Below are positions 36,911 to 45,282 of a stretch of DNA of 64,000 bases, piece by piece; the stretch's first letter is position 1; every line of letters begins with the position of its first letter. The notes beneath the pieces were generated by a model. It was not told the origin of the DNA. It saw only the letters and a program-made list of their open reading frames with translations, and ran no database searches. The translations under genes and the position numbers were made by a program. The stretch covers positions 186,001 to 250,000 of the forward strand of contig NZ_BMOK01000002.1 in the NCBI RefSeq assembly GCF_014647035.1, in the 5' to 3' direction. The DNA comes from Sporolactobacillus putidus (GTDB taxonomy: Bacteria > Bacillota > Bacilli > Bacillales > Sporolactobacillaceae).

Positions 36911-37459
36911 TCAAACGTGCAGAGTTTCATCACCAGGGTGCCAGTTTGCCGGGCAGAGACCGCCTGTCTGGAGAGCCTGAAGAACACGCAGAGTTTCATC
37001 TACATCGCGTCCGATATTATTGTCATTGACAACTGAGTAGCGAAGGTCGCCTTCAGGACTGATGATAAACAGCCCGCGCAGAGCAACGCCTTCATCTTCA
37101 ATCAGGACGCCGTATTTTTCTGCAGCTTCATGTGTATGATCGGCTGCCAGTCTGAAATTGATTTTCCCGATGCCGCCTTCTCTGCGTGAAGTCTTCATCC
37201 AGGCCTGGTGCGTATAAATCGTATCACAGGAACAGCCGATGATATCCGCATTCAAATCGGCGAATTCCGCATAGCGGTCGCTGAAAGCCGTAATTTCAGT
37301 CGGACATACAAACGTAAAATCCATTGGATAAAAGAAGAAAATGGTCCATTTTCCAGCTTTCACGTTTTCTTCAAGGCTTGCTTTAGCAAAAGAACCGTCG
37401 GGATTCACACAATCAAGTTCAAAGAGCGGTGCCTTGGCACTGACAAGACGTTCTACCAT
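36911..37459 (-). CDS. ykuU: 2-Cys peroxiredoxin (YkuU type)
   Basis: Thiol peroxidase of the AhpC/Prx1 class, 182 aa. The peroxidatic Cys is in FTFVCPTEITAFSDRY, the resolving Cys in GGLCPANWHPG. GVALRGLFIISPEGDLRY and NIGRDVDETLRVLQAL are family blocks. It is the final gene of the ccpC-dapH-ykuR-ykuU order, each with its own spacing. A sigma-A promoter and Per/Fur-like boxes lie upstream, which fits control by peroxide or metal. Confidence 0.95.
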   Translation of the reverse strand: MVERLVSAKAPLFELDCVNPDGSFAKASLEENVKAGKWTIFFFYPMDFTFVCPTEITAFSDRYAEFADLNADIIGCSCDTIYTHQAWMKTSRREGGIGKINFRLAADHTHEAAEKYGVLIEDEGVALRGLFIISPEGDLRYSVVNDNNIGRDVDETLRVLQALQTGGLCPANWHPGDETLHV

Positions 37460-37519
37460 TAAAAAAACCTCCTGAATAATTGGGATGTCTCATGAACCTC
37501 TGCATGAGAGAACATTTTT

Positions 37520-37548
37520 ATTATAGTATCCCTTTAAATTTAAGTCAA
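37520..37548 (-). promoter_or_regulatory. Sigma-A promoter of ykuU
   Basis: Minus-strand TTGACT (37543-37548), exactly 17 bases, then TATAAT (37520-37525), 61 bases before the start codon. Confidence 0.85.
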
Positions 37549-37555
37549 TTTTACT

Positions 37556-37570
37556 TGATAATAAATTTAA
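37556..37570. promoter_or_regulatory. Per/Fur-like box next to the ykuU promoter
   Basis: TGATAATAAATTTAA matches the 7-1-7 PerR/Fur box at 11 of 14 positions and lies seven bases upstream of the -35. Confidence 0.4.
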
Positions 37571-37616
37571 TCTAAATAAAACTCTATAGTGAAGGATTAT
37601 CCAGCTAAAATAACCA

Positions 37617-37631
37617 TTATTATCATTATCA
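37617..37631. promoter_or_regulatory. Second Per/Fur-like box upstream of ykuU
   Basis: TTATTATCATTATCA matches TGATAATNATTATCA or TTATAATNATTATAA at 12 of 14 positions. It is 69 bases upstream of the -35. Confidence 0.45.
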
Positions 37632-37780
37632 TTTAAACAATTTTTTATCAAAAAATTATTTTCGCAGTTTGGAATCCGTCAAATTCATTAGAAATATTCC
37701 CCTTTTTCTCTATCATAACACGCGAGCCTGCAGGTTTCTAAAGAAAAGCCCTTTTAACGGCAGGACGCTGGAAATTAAAA

Positions 37781-37812
37781 CCGGAGCAAATCATTTACAG
37801 CATTTGCTCCGG
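37781..37812 (-). terminator. Terminator after ykuR
   Basis: Stem CCGGAGCAAAT/ATTTGCTCCGG with a ten-base loop; TTTTAATTT follows on the minus strand. Confidence 0.85.
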
Positions 37813-37864
37813 CTTCCATTAACCGTTTCGTCTTTTATGCAGTTCACCCTGATCCTGACCGGTT

Positions 37865-38974
37865 TCATATGCCTTCCCTAATATAGGCGCTGACGACACG
37901 TACGCCTTGCTCAAGCGCAGATTCATCGGGTTTAAAATCGGATGAATGCAGGCCTGAAGTTTTGCCGACTCCGAGCCAGAACATGAATCCCGGTATTTCT
38001 TTTAGGAAGTAGCCGAAATCCTCTCCTGTCATCGCATCACCACAGATAACATAGGGGAAAGCTTTTTCAGTGCAAAAATCGACAAACGGCTGTTCATATT
38101 TTTTACGATTATAGACTTGATAATAGTTGGCGCCGTAATCAATCCGGCTCTGGCAGTGATAAGCGATTTCAATCGCTTTAACCTGCCGTTCGATGTCGTC
38201 TTTGATCAGCGCCATTGTCTCCTGATCCAGGGTGCGTATCGTTCCCTCGACCCGGGCGTGCTCAGCGATAATGTTCTGTTTCGTACCCCCGCTCATTTTG
38301 CCGATCGTCAGAACCGCCGAGTTGAGCGGGCTGACACGGCGGGCAACAATACTCTGAATACCGACGACAAAGTGGCTTGCCGCGACAATGGCGTCATAAG
38401 TCAGGTGAGGATATGCCGCGTGTCCGCCTTTCCCATAGAAATCGATAAAAAGTTCCGACGTATTAGCAAAGAGTATGCCTTCTTTTGTTGCAACAGTACC
38501 TGCAGGAAATTCAGGCGAAACGTGAAGAGCAAAAATGAAGTCCGGTTTCCATTTTTGAAATGAGTCGCTTGCCATCATCGGAACGGCTCCCCCGGGTCCT
38601 TCTTCCGCGGGTTGAAAAATGAAGACCACATTATCTTTTACCGGGTTTTGTGCGATCTGCTCCAGTGCGCCGAGCGCGATGGTCATATGAAAATCATGGC
38701 CGCAGGCATGCATCTTACCGTCATGCCTCGACTGGAACGGGTAGCCGGTATTTTCTTTGACAGGCAATGCATCGATATCCGTCCGGAATCCGATTGTCCG
38801 TGACGGCTGTGTTCCCTGTACCCTGACCAGGAGACCCGTCTTCCATTTCATGATCTGAATATGCTCCTGGGGCATTTGCTGAATCTGCTCCAAGAGAAAA
38901 GCCTGGGTTTCCACTTCTTCAAACCCGATTTCCGGAATCTGGTGCAGGGCACGTCTGACCGCTATATAATCCAT
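37865..38974 (-). CDS. ykuR: N-acetyldiaminopimelate deacetylase (YkuR)
   Basis: M20 metallopeptidase family, 369 aa. Removes acetate from N-acetyl-LL-diaminopimelate in the acetylase branch of lysine/peptidoglycan precursor synthesis. Metal and catalytic motifs: GFRTDIDALPVKE, HACGHDFHMTIALGA, FQPAEEGPGGA, FALHVSPEFPAG and the dimer-domain GKGGHAAYPHLTYDA. The ATG at 38974 has AAAGGA upstream. It follows dapH by 45 bases, which gives the substrate. Confidence 0.95.
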   Translation of the reverse strand: MDYIAVRRALHQIPEIGFEEVETQAFLLEQIQQMPQEHIQIMKWKTGLLVRVQGTQPSRTIGFRTDIDALPVKENTGYPFQSRHDGKMHACGHDFHMTIALGALEQIAQNPVKDNVVFIFQPAEEGPGGAVPMMASDSFQKWKPDFIFALHVSPEFPAGTVATKEGILFANTSELFIDFYGKGGHAAYPHLTYDAIVAASHFVVGIQSIVARRVSPLNSAVLTIGKMSGGTKQNIIAEHARVEGTIRTLDQETMALIKDDIERQVKAIEIAYHCQSRIDYGANYYQVYNRKKYEQPFVDFCTEKAFPYVICGDAMTGEDFGYFLKEIPGFMFWLGVGKTSGLHSSDFKPDESALEQGVRVVSAYIREGI

Positions 38975-39019
38975 CACTAAGATCCTTTCTTTCTGGCCGC
39001 GCAGCAAACGGTTAGTTAA

Positions 39020-39730
39020 TTACAATTGTCGGAGCTCCTTCATGATCTCCGTTTTCGATCTTGTCTTGTCGTCAATCGTCTTAATCACCCGGGCCGGGGC
39101 ACCTACAACAACCGTATTCTCGGGAACATCCTGGGTCACAACTGCGCCCGCGGCAACCACGGCACCTCTGCCGACACGCACGCCTTCCAAAACGACCGCG
39201 TTGGCCCCGACAAGCACATCATCTTCTATAACAACCGGTTTTGCAGAAGGGGGTTCGACGACTCCCGCCAGCACTGCACCCGCACCGATGTGACAGTTTT
39301 TTCCTACCGTTGCACGGCCTCCGAGCACGGCATTCATGTCGATCATGGTCCCTTCGCCGATCACGGCGCCAATATTGATCACGGCGCCCATCATGATCAC
39401 CGCATTCTTTCCAATCTCCACTTTTTCACGGATCAGGGCTCCCGGTTCGATGCGTGCCTCGATCCCTTTCAAATCCAGCAAAGGTACGGCTGAATTTCTG
39501 CAATCATTCTCAACGACGACGTCATCGATCTGGTTTTTGTTTGCAGCCAGAATCGGCTGAATCACCTTCCAATCGCCAAAAATGGTTCCCGCAGAACCGC
39601 TGATAAACGTCTGAACGTTTGCCCCGAAGTCAACTTCGCCAAGATTCCCTTTTATGTAAACCTTAACCGGTGTTTTCTTAACGCTGTTCTGCAGAAAAGA
39701 AATAATTTCAAAAGCATCCATTTGCTCCAT
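39020..39730 (-). CDS. dapH: Tetrahydrodipicolinate N-acetyltransferase
   Basis: Left-handed beta-helix acetyltransferase, 236 aa. Acetylates tetrahydrodipicolinate in diaminopimelate synthesis. The N-terminal domain has [20 protein letters not shown]. Many hexapeptide repeats ([20 protein letters not shown] and [19 protein letters not shown]) follow. GGAGG lies seven bases before the ATG at 39730; five earlier codons were discarded. Operon with ykuR. Confidence 0.97.
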   Translation of the reverse strand: MEQMDAFEIISFLQNSVKKTPVKVYIKGNLGEVDFGANVQTFISGSAGTIFGDWKVIQPILAANKNQIDDVVVENDCRNSAVPLLDLKGIEARIEPGALIREKVEIGKNAVIMMGAVINIGAVIGEGTMIDMNAVLGGRATVGKNCHIGAGAVLAGVVEPPSAKPVVIEDDVLVGANAVVLEGVRVGRGAVVAAGAVVTQDVPENTVVVGAPARVIKTIDDKTRSKTEIMKELRQL

Positions 39731-39779
39731 TTTACAGCCTCCCAAAATGAATGAATATCCAAAGCTATCTTATCGAATT

Positions 39780-40649
39780 TCAGGCCAAAAGTCTATGCCG
39801 GACAAGCTCAATGAATGCGCGCACCTGTTTCAGCCGCAGAGATTCCTTATCATACAGCAGCCAATTGTCCCTTGTTATGGCAAGCCCCTGCCTGTCCGTC
39901 AGCGGAATCTGGTGCACGATGTCTTTTTTAGTCAGGCTGATCGATGGAAGAACCGCGTAGCCGATTCCGTGGGTCGCCATTTGTTTGCAGGTTTCAATCT
40001 GATCAACCATAATCGTCCGGACAGGAGATCTAAGTTTTTGATCATGCCACCACTCCTGTATGATTTGATCATAGGAAGAATCGCTTCTGAATTGTATATA
40101 AGGGCGCTGATCCTTGATCAAATCGTCCAATGTTTCCATTTTTGTATCGACCAGATTCAGCGGATCGGAAAAAAGATGAAGTTTTTCTCCCCTCCAAAGC
40201 GGATTTCCACGGACAATGGCCACGTGACACCGGGCATGATACATCCGTTCCAGAATTTCACTTGACCAGCCAGTCACTAGTGATATTTCCACAAGCGGAT
40301 AGTTCTCCACAAAATCTTTAAGGATATCCGGCAGCCAGTACTGCCCGTTGACCGACGAAACGGCCAGCTTAAGCGTTCCGTAAATAGCCGATCCGTGCGC
40401 TCTGACTTCGGCCCTGACTTCCGCTGCTTTCTCTAATGTTTCTTCGGCAAACCGCACGATCGCTTCACCTTCAGCCGTCAGGCTGATTCCGCGTGTTGAG
40501 CGCGAAAAAATTTGAGTGCCCCATTCACGCTCGATATGCTGCAGTCTCTGGCTCAGAGCAGGCTGGGAGACAAAGAGTTTCTCCGCCGCTTTTCTCATAT
40601 TCCCTTCATGGGAAAGCACGGTAATCAATTCAAAATCGGATAGCTGCAT
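39780..40649 (-). CDS. ccpC: LysR-type regulator CcpC
   Basis: A 289-aa LysR regulator that in B. subtilis represses citrate-cycle genes (citZ, citB) and responds to citrate. The winged helix contains NMRKAAEKLFVSQPALSQRLQ. The effector domain has TGWSSEILERMYHARCHVAIVRGNP and IMVDQIETCKQMATHGIGYAVLPS. GGAGGG precedes the ATG at 40649. It lies directly before dapH, the ykuM position. Confidence 0.9.
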   Translation of the reverse strand: MQLSDFELITVLSHEGNMRKAAEKLFVSQPALSQRLQHIEREWGTQIFSRSTRGISLTAEGEAIVRFAEETLEKAAEVRAEVRAHGSAIYGTLKLAVSSVNGQYWLPDILKDFVENYPLVEISLVTGWSSEILERMYHARCHVAIVRGNPLWRGEKLHLFSDPLNLVDTKMETLDDLIKDQRPYIQFRSDSSYDQIIQEWWHDQKLRSPVRTIMVDQIETCKQMATHGIGYAVLPSISLTKKDIVHQIPLTDRQGLAITRDNWLLYDKESLRLKQVRAFIELVRHRLLA

Positions 40650-40776
40650 GACCTTTGCCCTCCAAAGTTTCATAAGCCTAACTTAAAATCTTTTTAAATT
40701 TATCATACGGCCTGGATTAAAAAGAATCAAAGTCTGATTATTTGTGAAAAAAATAGCATGGATTCATTGGAGACAA

Positions 40777-40804
40777 TGGACAAAATAATAATGCATGTTA
40801 TAAT
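40777..40804 (+). promoter_or_regulatory. Promoter of the Spo0E-like gene
   Basis: TGGACA, 16 bases, TATAAT on the plus strand, 54 bases before the start codon. Confidence 0.65.
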
Positions 40805-40857
40805 TAAAATCGTTAGTTTGGTATATTTACAGATCGCAGGGAGGTGACCAAAGACGT

Positions 40858-41061
40858 ATGTCCAGCCTTTCGATAGTTAATAAGACACAGGAAATATATC
40901 CTTCAAGTTTAGAAAAAATTGAAAAAAAGCGAAAGCAGCTTTTTCATACAGCGAAAACCTACGGTATATACGCTCCCGAAACTTTGCGATGCAGCCGGGA
41001 ACTGGACCTCTTGATTGTCGAGTTTCAGGAGAAGTGTCTTTCTGTTCAGATTGACTCCTGA
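40858..41061 (+). CDS. Spo0E-family aspartyl-phosphate phosphatase
   Basis: A 67-aa two-helix protein. The family dephosphorylates Spo0A-P and delays sporulation. The first helix is SLEKIEKKRKQLFHTAKTYG; the second contains the signature SRELDLLIVEF (S-x-E-L-D). GGAGGTGA lies ten bases before the ATG. It diverges from ccpC. Confidence 0.82.
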   Translation: MSSLSIVNKTQEIYPSSLEKIEKKRKQLFHTAKTYGIYAPETLRCSRELDLLIVEFQEKCLSVQIDS

Positions 41062-41356
41062 TTCAATAGATAAGTCGATGCCGTCTGTTTCCTAATATTT
41101 AGGTTAAAAAACGAATTCTCTTATGTAGTAAACCATGGTCTTAACAATAAGATAAAGTGTAAAGATATGAAGTCCGCCTATATCCGTATCTTTTCGTGGT
41201 CTTTTCTTCTTGCCTTTTTGCGTCGTCCCTTTGGAGACAATTGTAACCGCTGTCATCAATCCTCAAATTCTTACGACCACTCCTTTTGCAAAAAGATTCC
41301 CTTTAGAAAAGCTGGATAAATTGAACAAACGTCCGTTTCCCGATCGCCGCTTTCGA
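41062..41356. other. 295-bp intergenic stretch with coding-like fragment
   Basis: Two overlapping short plus-strand frames occur. A 50-codon ATG frame begins at 41167. In another frame a piece ending at 41362 reads like protein (VVPLETIVTAVINPQ, FPLEKLDKLNKRPFP) but has no start. Neither has a ribosome-binding site or a family I know. Confidence 0.25.
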
Positions 41357-42364
41357 TCATAAAATCCAGGATAAAATTTTAAAGATGACAGCCGCAACCG
41401 CTGCAGTCATGGGCAATGTAATAATCCAGGTTACAATTATATTAATCGCCATACTCCAGTTAACACCCCTGACCCGGTCAGCCGCACCGACGCCAAGGAT
41501 CGAGGACGTGATGACGTGGGTTGTGCTTACAGGAAAATGAAGCGCTGTAAAGCCAAAAATGATCGTTGCCGAAGACAAATCTGCTGCCGCTCCATTAATG
41601 GGCTCTATTTTCATGATCTTGCTTCCGATCGTTTTAATAATTCGCCAGCCGCCAAAAGACGTGCCCGTGGCCATCGCGATCCCGGAAGCGACACGAACCC
41701 ACATTGGAATCTCCACTTCAGAGAGATATTTTGATGCAACCAGTGCCATAGTGATAATTCCCATAGTTTTCTGAGCATCATTTGTACCGTGAGCGAACGA
41801 TTGCAGTGCTGCTGTAAGAATTTGAAAAGTGCGGAACCGTTGGTTTGTTTTTTTCAGAGTAAAGTTATGGAATAAAAAAGTGAATAGACTCATGATAATA
41901 AATCCGAGCGTTATGGCCGCAATCGGTGAAAAAACAAGTGCTTCAAAAATCTCTATAAAGCCGGATAAATTAAGTGAGTGAAACCCAAGTGCCGATATTC
42001 CCGCGCCGGCCAGTGATCCGATTATGGCGTGCGAAGAGCTGCTCGGTACACCGAAGATCCAGGTAATAAGATTCCAGAGGATTGCGGCGATCAGTGCGGC
42101 CATTACAATAATCAGGCCCTTGGTTTCATCATGAATAGTAAATGGATCAATGACGCCCTTGCTTACTGTCTGGGCAACTCCGGTAAACGTTATCGCACCG
42201 AGAAAATTCATGGTTCCCGCTAGAATAATGGCTGCCTGTGGCCGCAGGGCGCGTGTGGAAACTGAAGTGGCTATCGTGTTTGCCGTGTCATGAAAGCCGT
42301 TAAGAAAATCGAATATAAAGGCGAATAGTACGATCATCAAAGTCAAGGCAAACAAGCTTTGCAT
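41357..42364 (-). CDS. pit: Inorganic phosphate transporter, PiT family
   Basis: Low-affinity phosphate permease driven by proton or cation symport, 335 aa with about ten helices. The two inverted signatures are FDFLNGFHDTANTIATSVST near the N-terminus and AFAHGTNDAQKTMGIITMAL near the middle, with GVPSSSSHAIIGSLAGAG and FPVSTTHVITSSILGVGA. It follows ykaA by 94 bases. Confidence 0.97.
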   Translation of the reverse strand: MQSLFALTLMIVLFAFIFDFLNGFHDTANTIATSVSTRALRPQAAIILAGTMNFLGAITFTGVAQTVSKGVIDPFTIHDETKGLIIVMAALIAAILWNLITWIFGVPSSSSHAIIGSLAGAGISALGFHSLNLSGFIEIFEALVFSPIAAITLGFIIMSLFTFLFHNFTLKKTNQRFRTFQILTAALQSFAHGTNDAQKTMGIITMALVASKYLSEVEIPMWVRVASGIAMATGTSFGGWRIIKTIGSKIMKIEPINGAAADLSSATIIFGFTALHFPVSTTHVITSSILGVGAADRVRGVNWSMAINIIVTWIITLPMTAAVAAVIFKILSWIL

Positions 42365-42458
42365 GATATAAAAAATCCTTTCTTTTTTGAGGCTGCAATA
42401 AAAAATATAGGTTACGGCAGGGTATCACCGAACACTACCCTGCCGCCACATCCATACA

Positions 42459-43079
42459 TCATGCATTTCTCATGATAATCGTCTCAAGCATATCCGCGAC
42501 ATCCTCGCAGCTGTCAGCCACATTTTCCAGCATTTCGTAAAGTTCCTTGTACTTAATGATTTTGACCGCATCTTTCTCATTCTTAAACAGACTTGTAATA
42601 CATTTTGCCAGCAGATCGTCACATTCAGTTTCATAATCGTTTATCTTAATGACATTGTTCCTTATACCCGACAAATTCTTTTTACCCAGAAGATTAATCG
42701 CCTGGGCGATCTCTTTGGATGATTCAAAAAGATAACCTACAAACTCGGCCATGTATTCATCAGTATGAGTCAGTCCGTAAATTTCAAGTCTCATCGACCA
42801 TTCTTCAAATCCATCGAGAACATTGTCCATTTTCATGGCGAGTTCAAGAATATCCTCCCGCTGAAGAGGGGTCACGAACGTTTTGTTAAGTGCGATGATC
42901 AGCTCGTGAACATAAGAATCTCCTTTACGTTCATAGTCTTTCATTTTTTGCGAAAAATCGTGGAGATCGGACTCATTTTTGATCTTGCTTTCTACAAAAA
43001 AACGCGCTGACTCCTCCAGATTCAGTGAGATCATCGAAAGCATATTAAAAAATTTGTCATTTTTTGAAAAAAGATGCAC
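42459..43079 (-). CDS. ykaA: YkaA, DUF47/PhoU-like protein
   Basis: A 206-aa all-helical PhoU-like protein, usual partner and regulator of PiT transporters. Blocks: FSKNDKFFNMLSMISLNLEE, MKDYERKGDSYVHELIIALN, REDILELAMKMDNVLDGFEE and YEMLENVADSCEDVADMLE. The start is a GTG after AGAGGTG; the longer frame extends into a non-coding stretch next to the repeat. Confidence 0.93.
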   Translation of the reverse strand: MHLFSKNDKFFNMLSMISLNLEESARFFVESKIKNESDLHDFSQKMKDYERKGDSYVHELIIALNKTFVTPLQREDILELAMKMDNVLDGFEEWSMRLEIYGLTHTDEYMAEFVGYLFESSKEIAQAINLLGKKNLSGIRNNVIKINDYETECDDLLAKCITSLFKNEKDAVKIIKYKELYEMLENVADSCEDVADMLETIIMRNA

Positions 43080-43156
43080 AAAGTTCACCTCTCCGCCATA
43101 TATAAACAGCCGTTCTCTGTAAATAGCGAAAATTATTGGAACGCTCTCACACCGTA

Positions 43157-43251
43157 TTAGAAAACTTGGCGAAGCCAAGACCTAGCGTAGGCTGAGCCTT
43201 AATTACCCTTACACTATAATCCTTAAAATTTTTATACTTTCCTATAGTGCA
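43157..43251 (-). repeat. Dispersed repeat copy 3 (short form)
   Basis: Minus strand: CACTATAGGAAAGTATAAAA, AAAATTTT, GGATTATAGTGTAAG, then directly TTAAGGCTCAGCC and CTTGGCTTCGCCAAG with TTTTCT. It lacks the GTCCT-hairpin insert. It lies just upstream of ykaA. Confidence 0.85.
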
Positions 43252-43347
43252 AAAAAGAGCCCAATTTTCATTTTAACAGAACAGACCGGATTTACAATCT
43301 CTTTTCAACTTCTTTAAAAAGTTTAACACATCATTCGACATATTTTT

Positions 43348-43367
43348 CATGTAAAATTCTTTACATG
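43348..43367. promoter_or_regulatory. Perfect palindrome, possible operator
   Basis: CATGTAAA-ATTC-TTTACATG, an 8-bp inverted repeat, 11 bases before the small open frame at 43379. It resembles a repressor site. Confidence 0.4.
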
Positions 43368-43378
43368 TGTGGATAATA

Positions 43379-43480
43379 GTGGAAATTTACCAGTATGCAA
43401 CAGGGCACACATTCAAGGAGCTGAATAACGAAGCTGTCGGCGTTCAGGTTTTAGATAAGGGGGACGGAAAATGTATTTAG
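43379..43480 (+). CDS. Putative 33-aa protein
   Basis: GTG-started frame with protein-like content (YQYATGHTFKELNNEAVGVQ), faintly like the start of PqqD-type domains. No clear ribosome-binding site. A second frame (28 codons, ATG 43471) follows GGGGG at good spacing and overlaps the stop. It could be a gene remnant. The 444-base gap between ykaA and the response regulator holds this, the palindrome and repeat copy 3. Confidence 0.25.
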   Translation: MEIYQYATGHTFKELNNEAVGVQVLDKGDGKCI

Positions 43481-43497
43481 CACATGTGCCGGGCAAA

Positions 43498-43531
43498 GAA
43501 AAGACAGCTGATGATTTTCCCTGTCAGCTGT
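43498..43531 (-). terminator. Terminator of the ABC/two-component operon
   Basis: Stem GACAGCTGA/TCAGCTGTC; its first arm includes the last codons and stop of the response regulator, and TTTTCTTT follows on the minus strand. Confidence 0.8.
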
Positions 43532-44177
43532 CCTTTCCATATTTGCATTCCATATAATAGACGGCAAGCTGCGTGCGGGTGCGCAATTGCAGTTTTTCGA
43601 GCATGCGTGTAATATAATTTCTGACCGTTCCGTCGCTCAGATAAAGCTTTTCGGCAATTTCCTTATTTGACCGGCCCTCCGCAATCAGCGTCAGCACTTT
43701 TTTTTCCCGTCCGGTCAGTGATTCGTCCATAGGAGGCGTTTCACTTTTCTTCTTGACCGGACGGTGCAGCATGTCGGAAAGTTTTTCAGCCACTTCCCCG
43801 CTCATCACCATGCTGCCGCGGAACGCTGCACGCAACGTATCCATGATCGCTTCACCTGACTGGCTTTTAAGCAGATAGCCGGACGCACCGTTTTTGATTG
43901 CCTGTCTGATGTAGGCATCATCGCGAAAGGTTGTCAGCATGATGATCTTCGTCTCAGGCCATCTGCTTTTCAGTTCGGCCGAACATTGCACGCCATCCAT
44001 GACCGGCATACGGATATCGAGCAGAACAATATCGGGCGCCGCTTCAGTTTCAAAGAAGCGAATCGCTTCCCTGCCATTTTTGCATGTACCGGCAACCGTC
44101 ATATCCTTTTCGAGTTCAATCATCAGCTTCAGGCTGTCGCAAATCAGCGCGTCGTCATCAACGATGAGAATCCTCAA
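43524..44177 (-). CDS. NarL/LuxR-type response regulator
   Basis: About 217 aa. The receiver has the acidic pair ILIVDDDALICDSL, phospho-Asp in DIVLLDIRMPVMDGVQC and LKSQSG with the Lys. The C-terminal LuxR helix-turn-helix is LTGREKKVLTLIAEGRSNKEIAEKL (core EKKVLTLIAEGRSNKEIAEK). A TTG at 44177 has better spacing (10) from AGGAG than the GTG at 44186. It overlaps the kinase gene. Its likely target is the palindrome at 48526. Confidence 0.93.
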   Translation of the reverse strand: MRILIVDDDALICDSLKLMIELEKDMTVAGTCKNGREAIRFFETEAAPDIVLLDIRMPVMDGVQCSAELKSRWPETKIIMLTTFRDDAYIRQAIKNGASGYLLKSQSGEAIMDTLRAAFRGSMVMSGEVAEKLSDMLHRPVKKKSETPPMDESLTGREKKVLTLIAEGRSNKEIAEKLYLSDGTVRNYITRMLEKLQLRTRTQLAVYYMECKYGKDS

Positions 44178-45264
44178 ATACTCCACTCTCCTTTTTTGTC
44201 AGCGGAAGCATACAGACAATCTTGAAACCGGATTGTCCGTCAAGAGACAGGCTCCCCCCCAGCTTATTCACCCTCTCTTTCATTCCGTTTAACCCGAGGT
44301 GTTCCCGAAAGACGGGGGACCCTCTGCCGTTGTCATGAATGAACAGCCTGACAAAATGTTGGTTCTTCTTCAGCTCAATTCCGACTTTTGTCGCCCCGGA
44401 GTGCTTGAATACGTTTGTCAGCGCCTCTCTGACATTGTCCTCCAGTACCTTCCAGTGCTGTTCAGGAACCCCTTCCATGTCTTCGGAAAAAGCAAACGAT
44501 GTTTCACAGTAATGAAATGTCTGAATCATCTGCCTGATTCTTTCGAATCCGGATCTTCTTTTCGGCAACAGATCATGTGCCGTATCGTGAACCAGCTGCA
44601 GCGTTCCGGACAGCTCTTCAATAGTCTTTTCAATCAGCTTATCAGATTTATCAACGCTTATATTTCTGATCTTGTATGCCGCCTGAAGCTGCATATACAG
44701 CCCGGCGATTCTGTGGCCGACCGTATCATGCAGATCCCTCGCAATCCGGTTTCTTTCTTTCAGTTCGGCCAGATGGGCGCGCCCTTCCGCCTGCTGCTGA
44801 AGCTGCCGCTTTGATTTTTCAAGCTCATAAATATAATAACGTTCATCATCGGTGATTTTCCTGAATTGCTGTTCGGTCGTCTGCAGCCGATCGATCAGGC
44901 TGACAAAAAAGTAACAGATGCCGAAAACGATCAGAAAAAGCAGCGTTTGCTGGAAATTGCCCATAAAAAGAGGGGGCAGAATTAGGAAAGAGAGATCGGT
45001 CAGGAGATGCCCCTTTGCCTTAATCGCTTCCGGGAGCAGGAGGGCGAACCCGGCAGCAAAAATCGGCTGATTGACTCCGGCCAGAAGAATAAGCAGCCAT
45101 TCGGCTTGAGCCATCCATTTTTTCGGCAAATATCTGGTTTTCAGCAGATTGATGATGACCAATGACAAAAAGCACACGACCTCGAAAGGAGTCAGTGTGT
45201 TTTTGCCGGTTACGAGTTCATAACCCATCAGGCAGAACAGGAGAAACTGATAAATATAGATCAT
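44158..45264 (-). CDS. Sensor histidine kinase, HisKA_3 type
   Basis: A 368-aa membrane kinase with four to six N-terminal helices and no large external domain. The coiled-coil and H-box read RNRIARDLHDTVGHRIAGLY; the ATPase has N-box DNVREALTNVFKHSGA and G-box HDNGRGSP...GLNGMKERV. Pairs with the overlapping NarL-type regulator. CGGAGG precedes the ATG at 45264. The layout resembles LnrJK/YvfTU of B. subtilis. Confidence 0.93.
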   Translation of the reverse strand: MIYIYQFLLFCLMGYELVTGKNTLTPFEVVCFLSLVIINLLKTRYLPKKWMAQAEWLLILLAGVNQPIFAAGFALLLPEAIKAKGHLLTDLSFLILPPLFMGNFQQTLLFLIVFGICYFFVSLIDRLQTTEQQFRKITDDERYYIYELEKSKRQLQQQAEGRAHLAELKERNRIARDLHDTVGHRIAGLYMQLQAAYKIRNISVDKSDKLIEKTIEELSGTLQLVHDTAHDLLPKRRSGFERIRQMIQTFHYCETSFAFSEDMEGVPEQHWKVLEDNVREALTNVFKHSGATKVGIELKKNQHFVRLFIHDNGRGSPVFREHLGLNGMKERVNKLGGSLSLDGQSGFKIVCMLPLTKKESGVFEDSHR

Positions 45265-45282
45265 AAGCAGCCTCCGGGACAA

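Noticed and set aside
41167-41362. Possible small membrane protein or gene fragment
   Set aside because: The protein-like part is in a frame without start codon; the ATG frame has no ribosome-binding site. Listed only as part of the gap.
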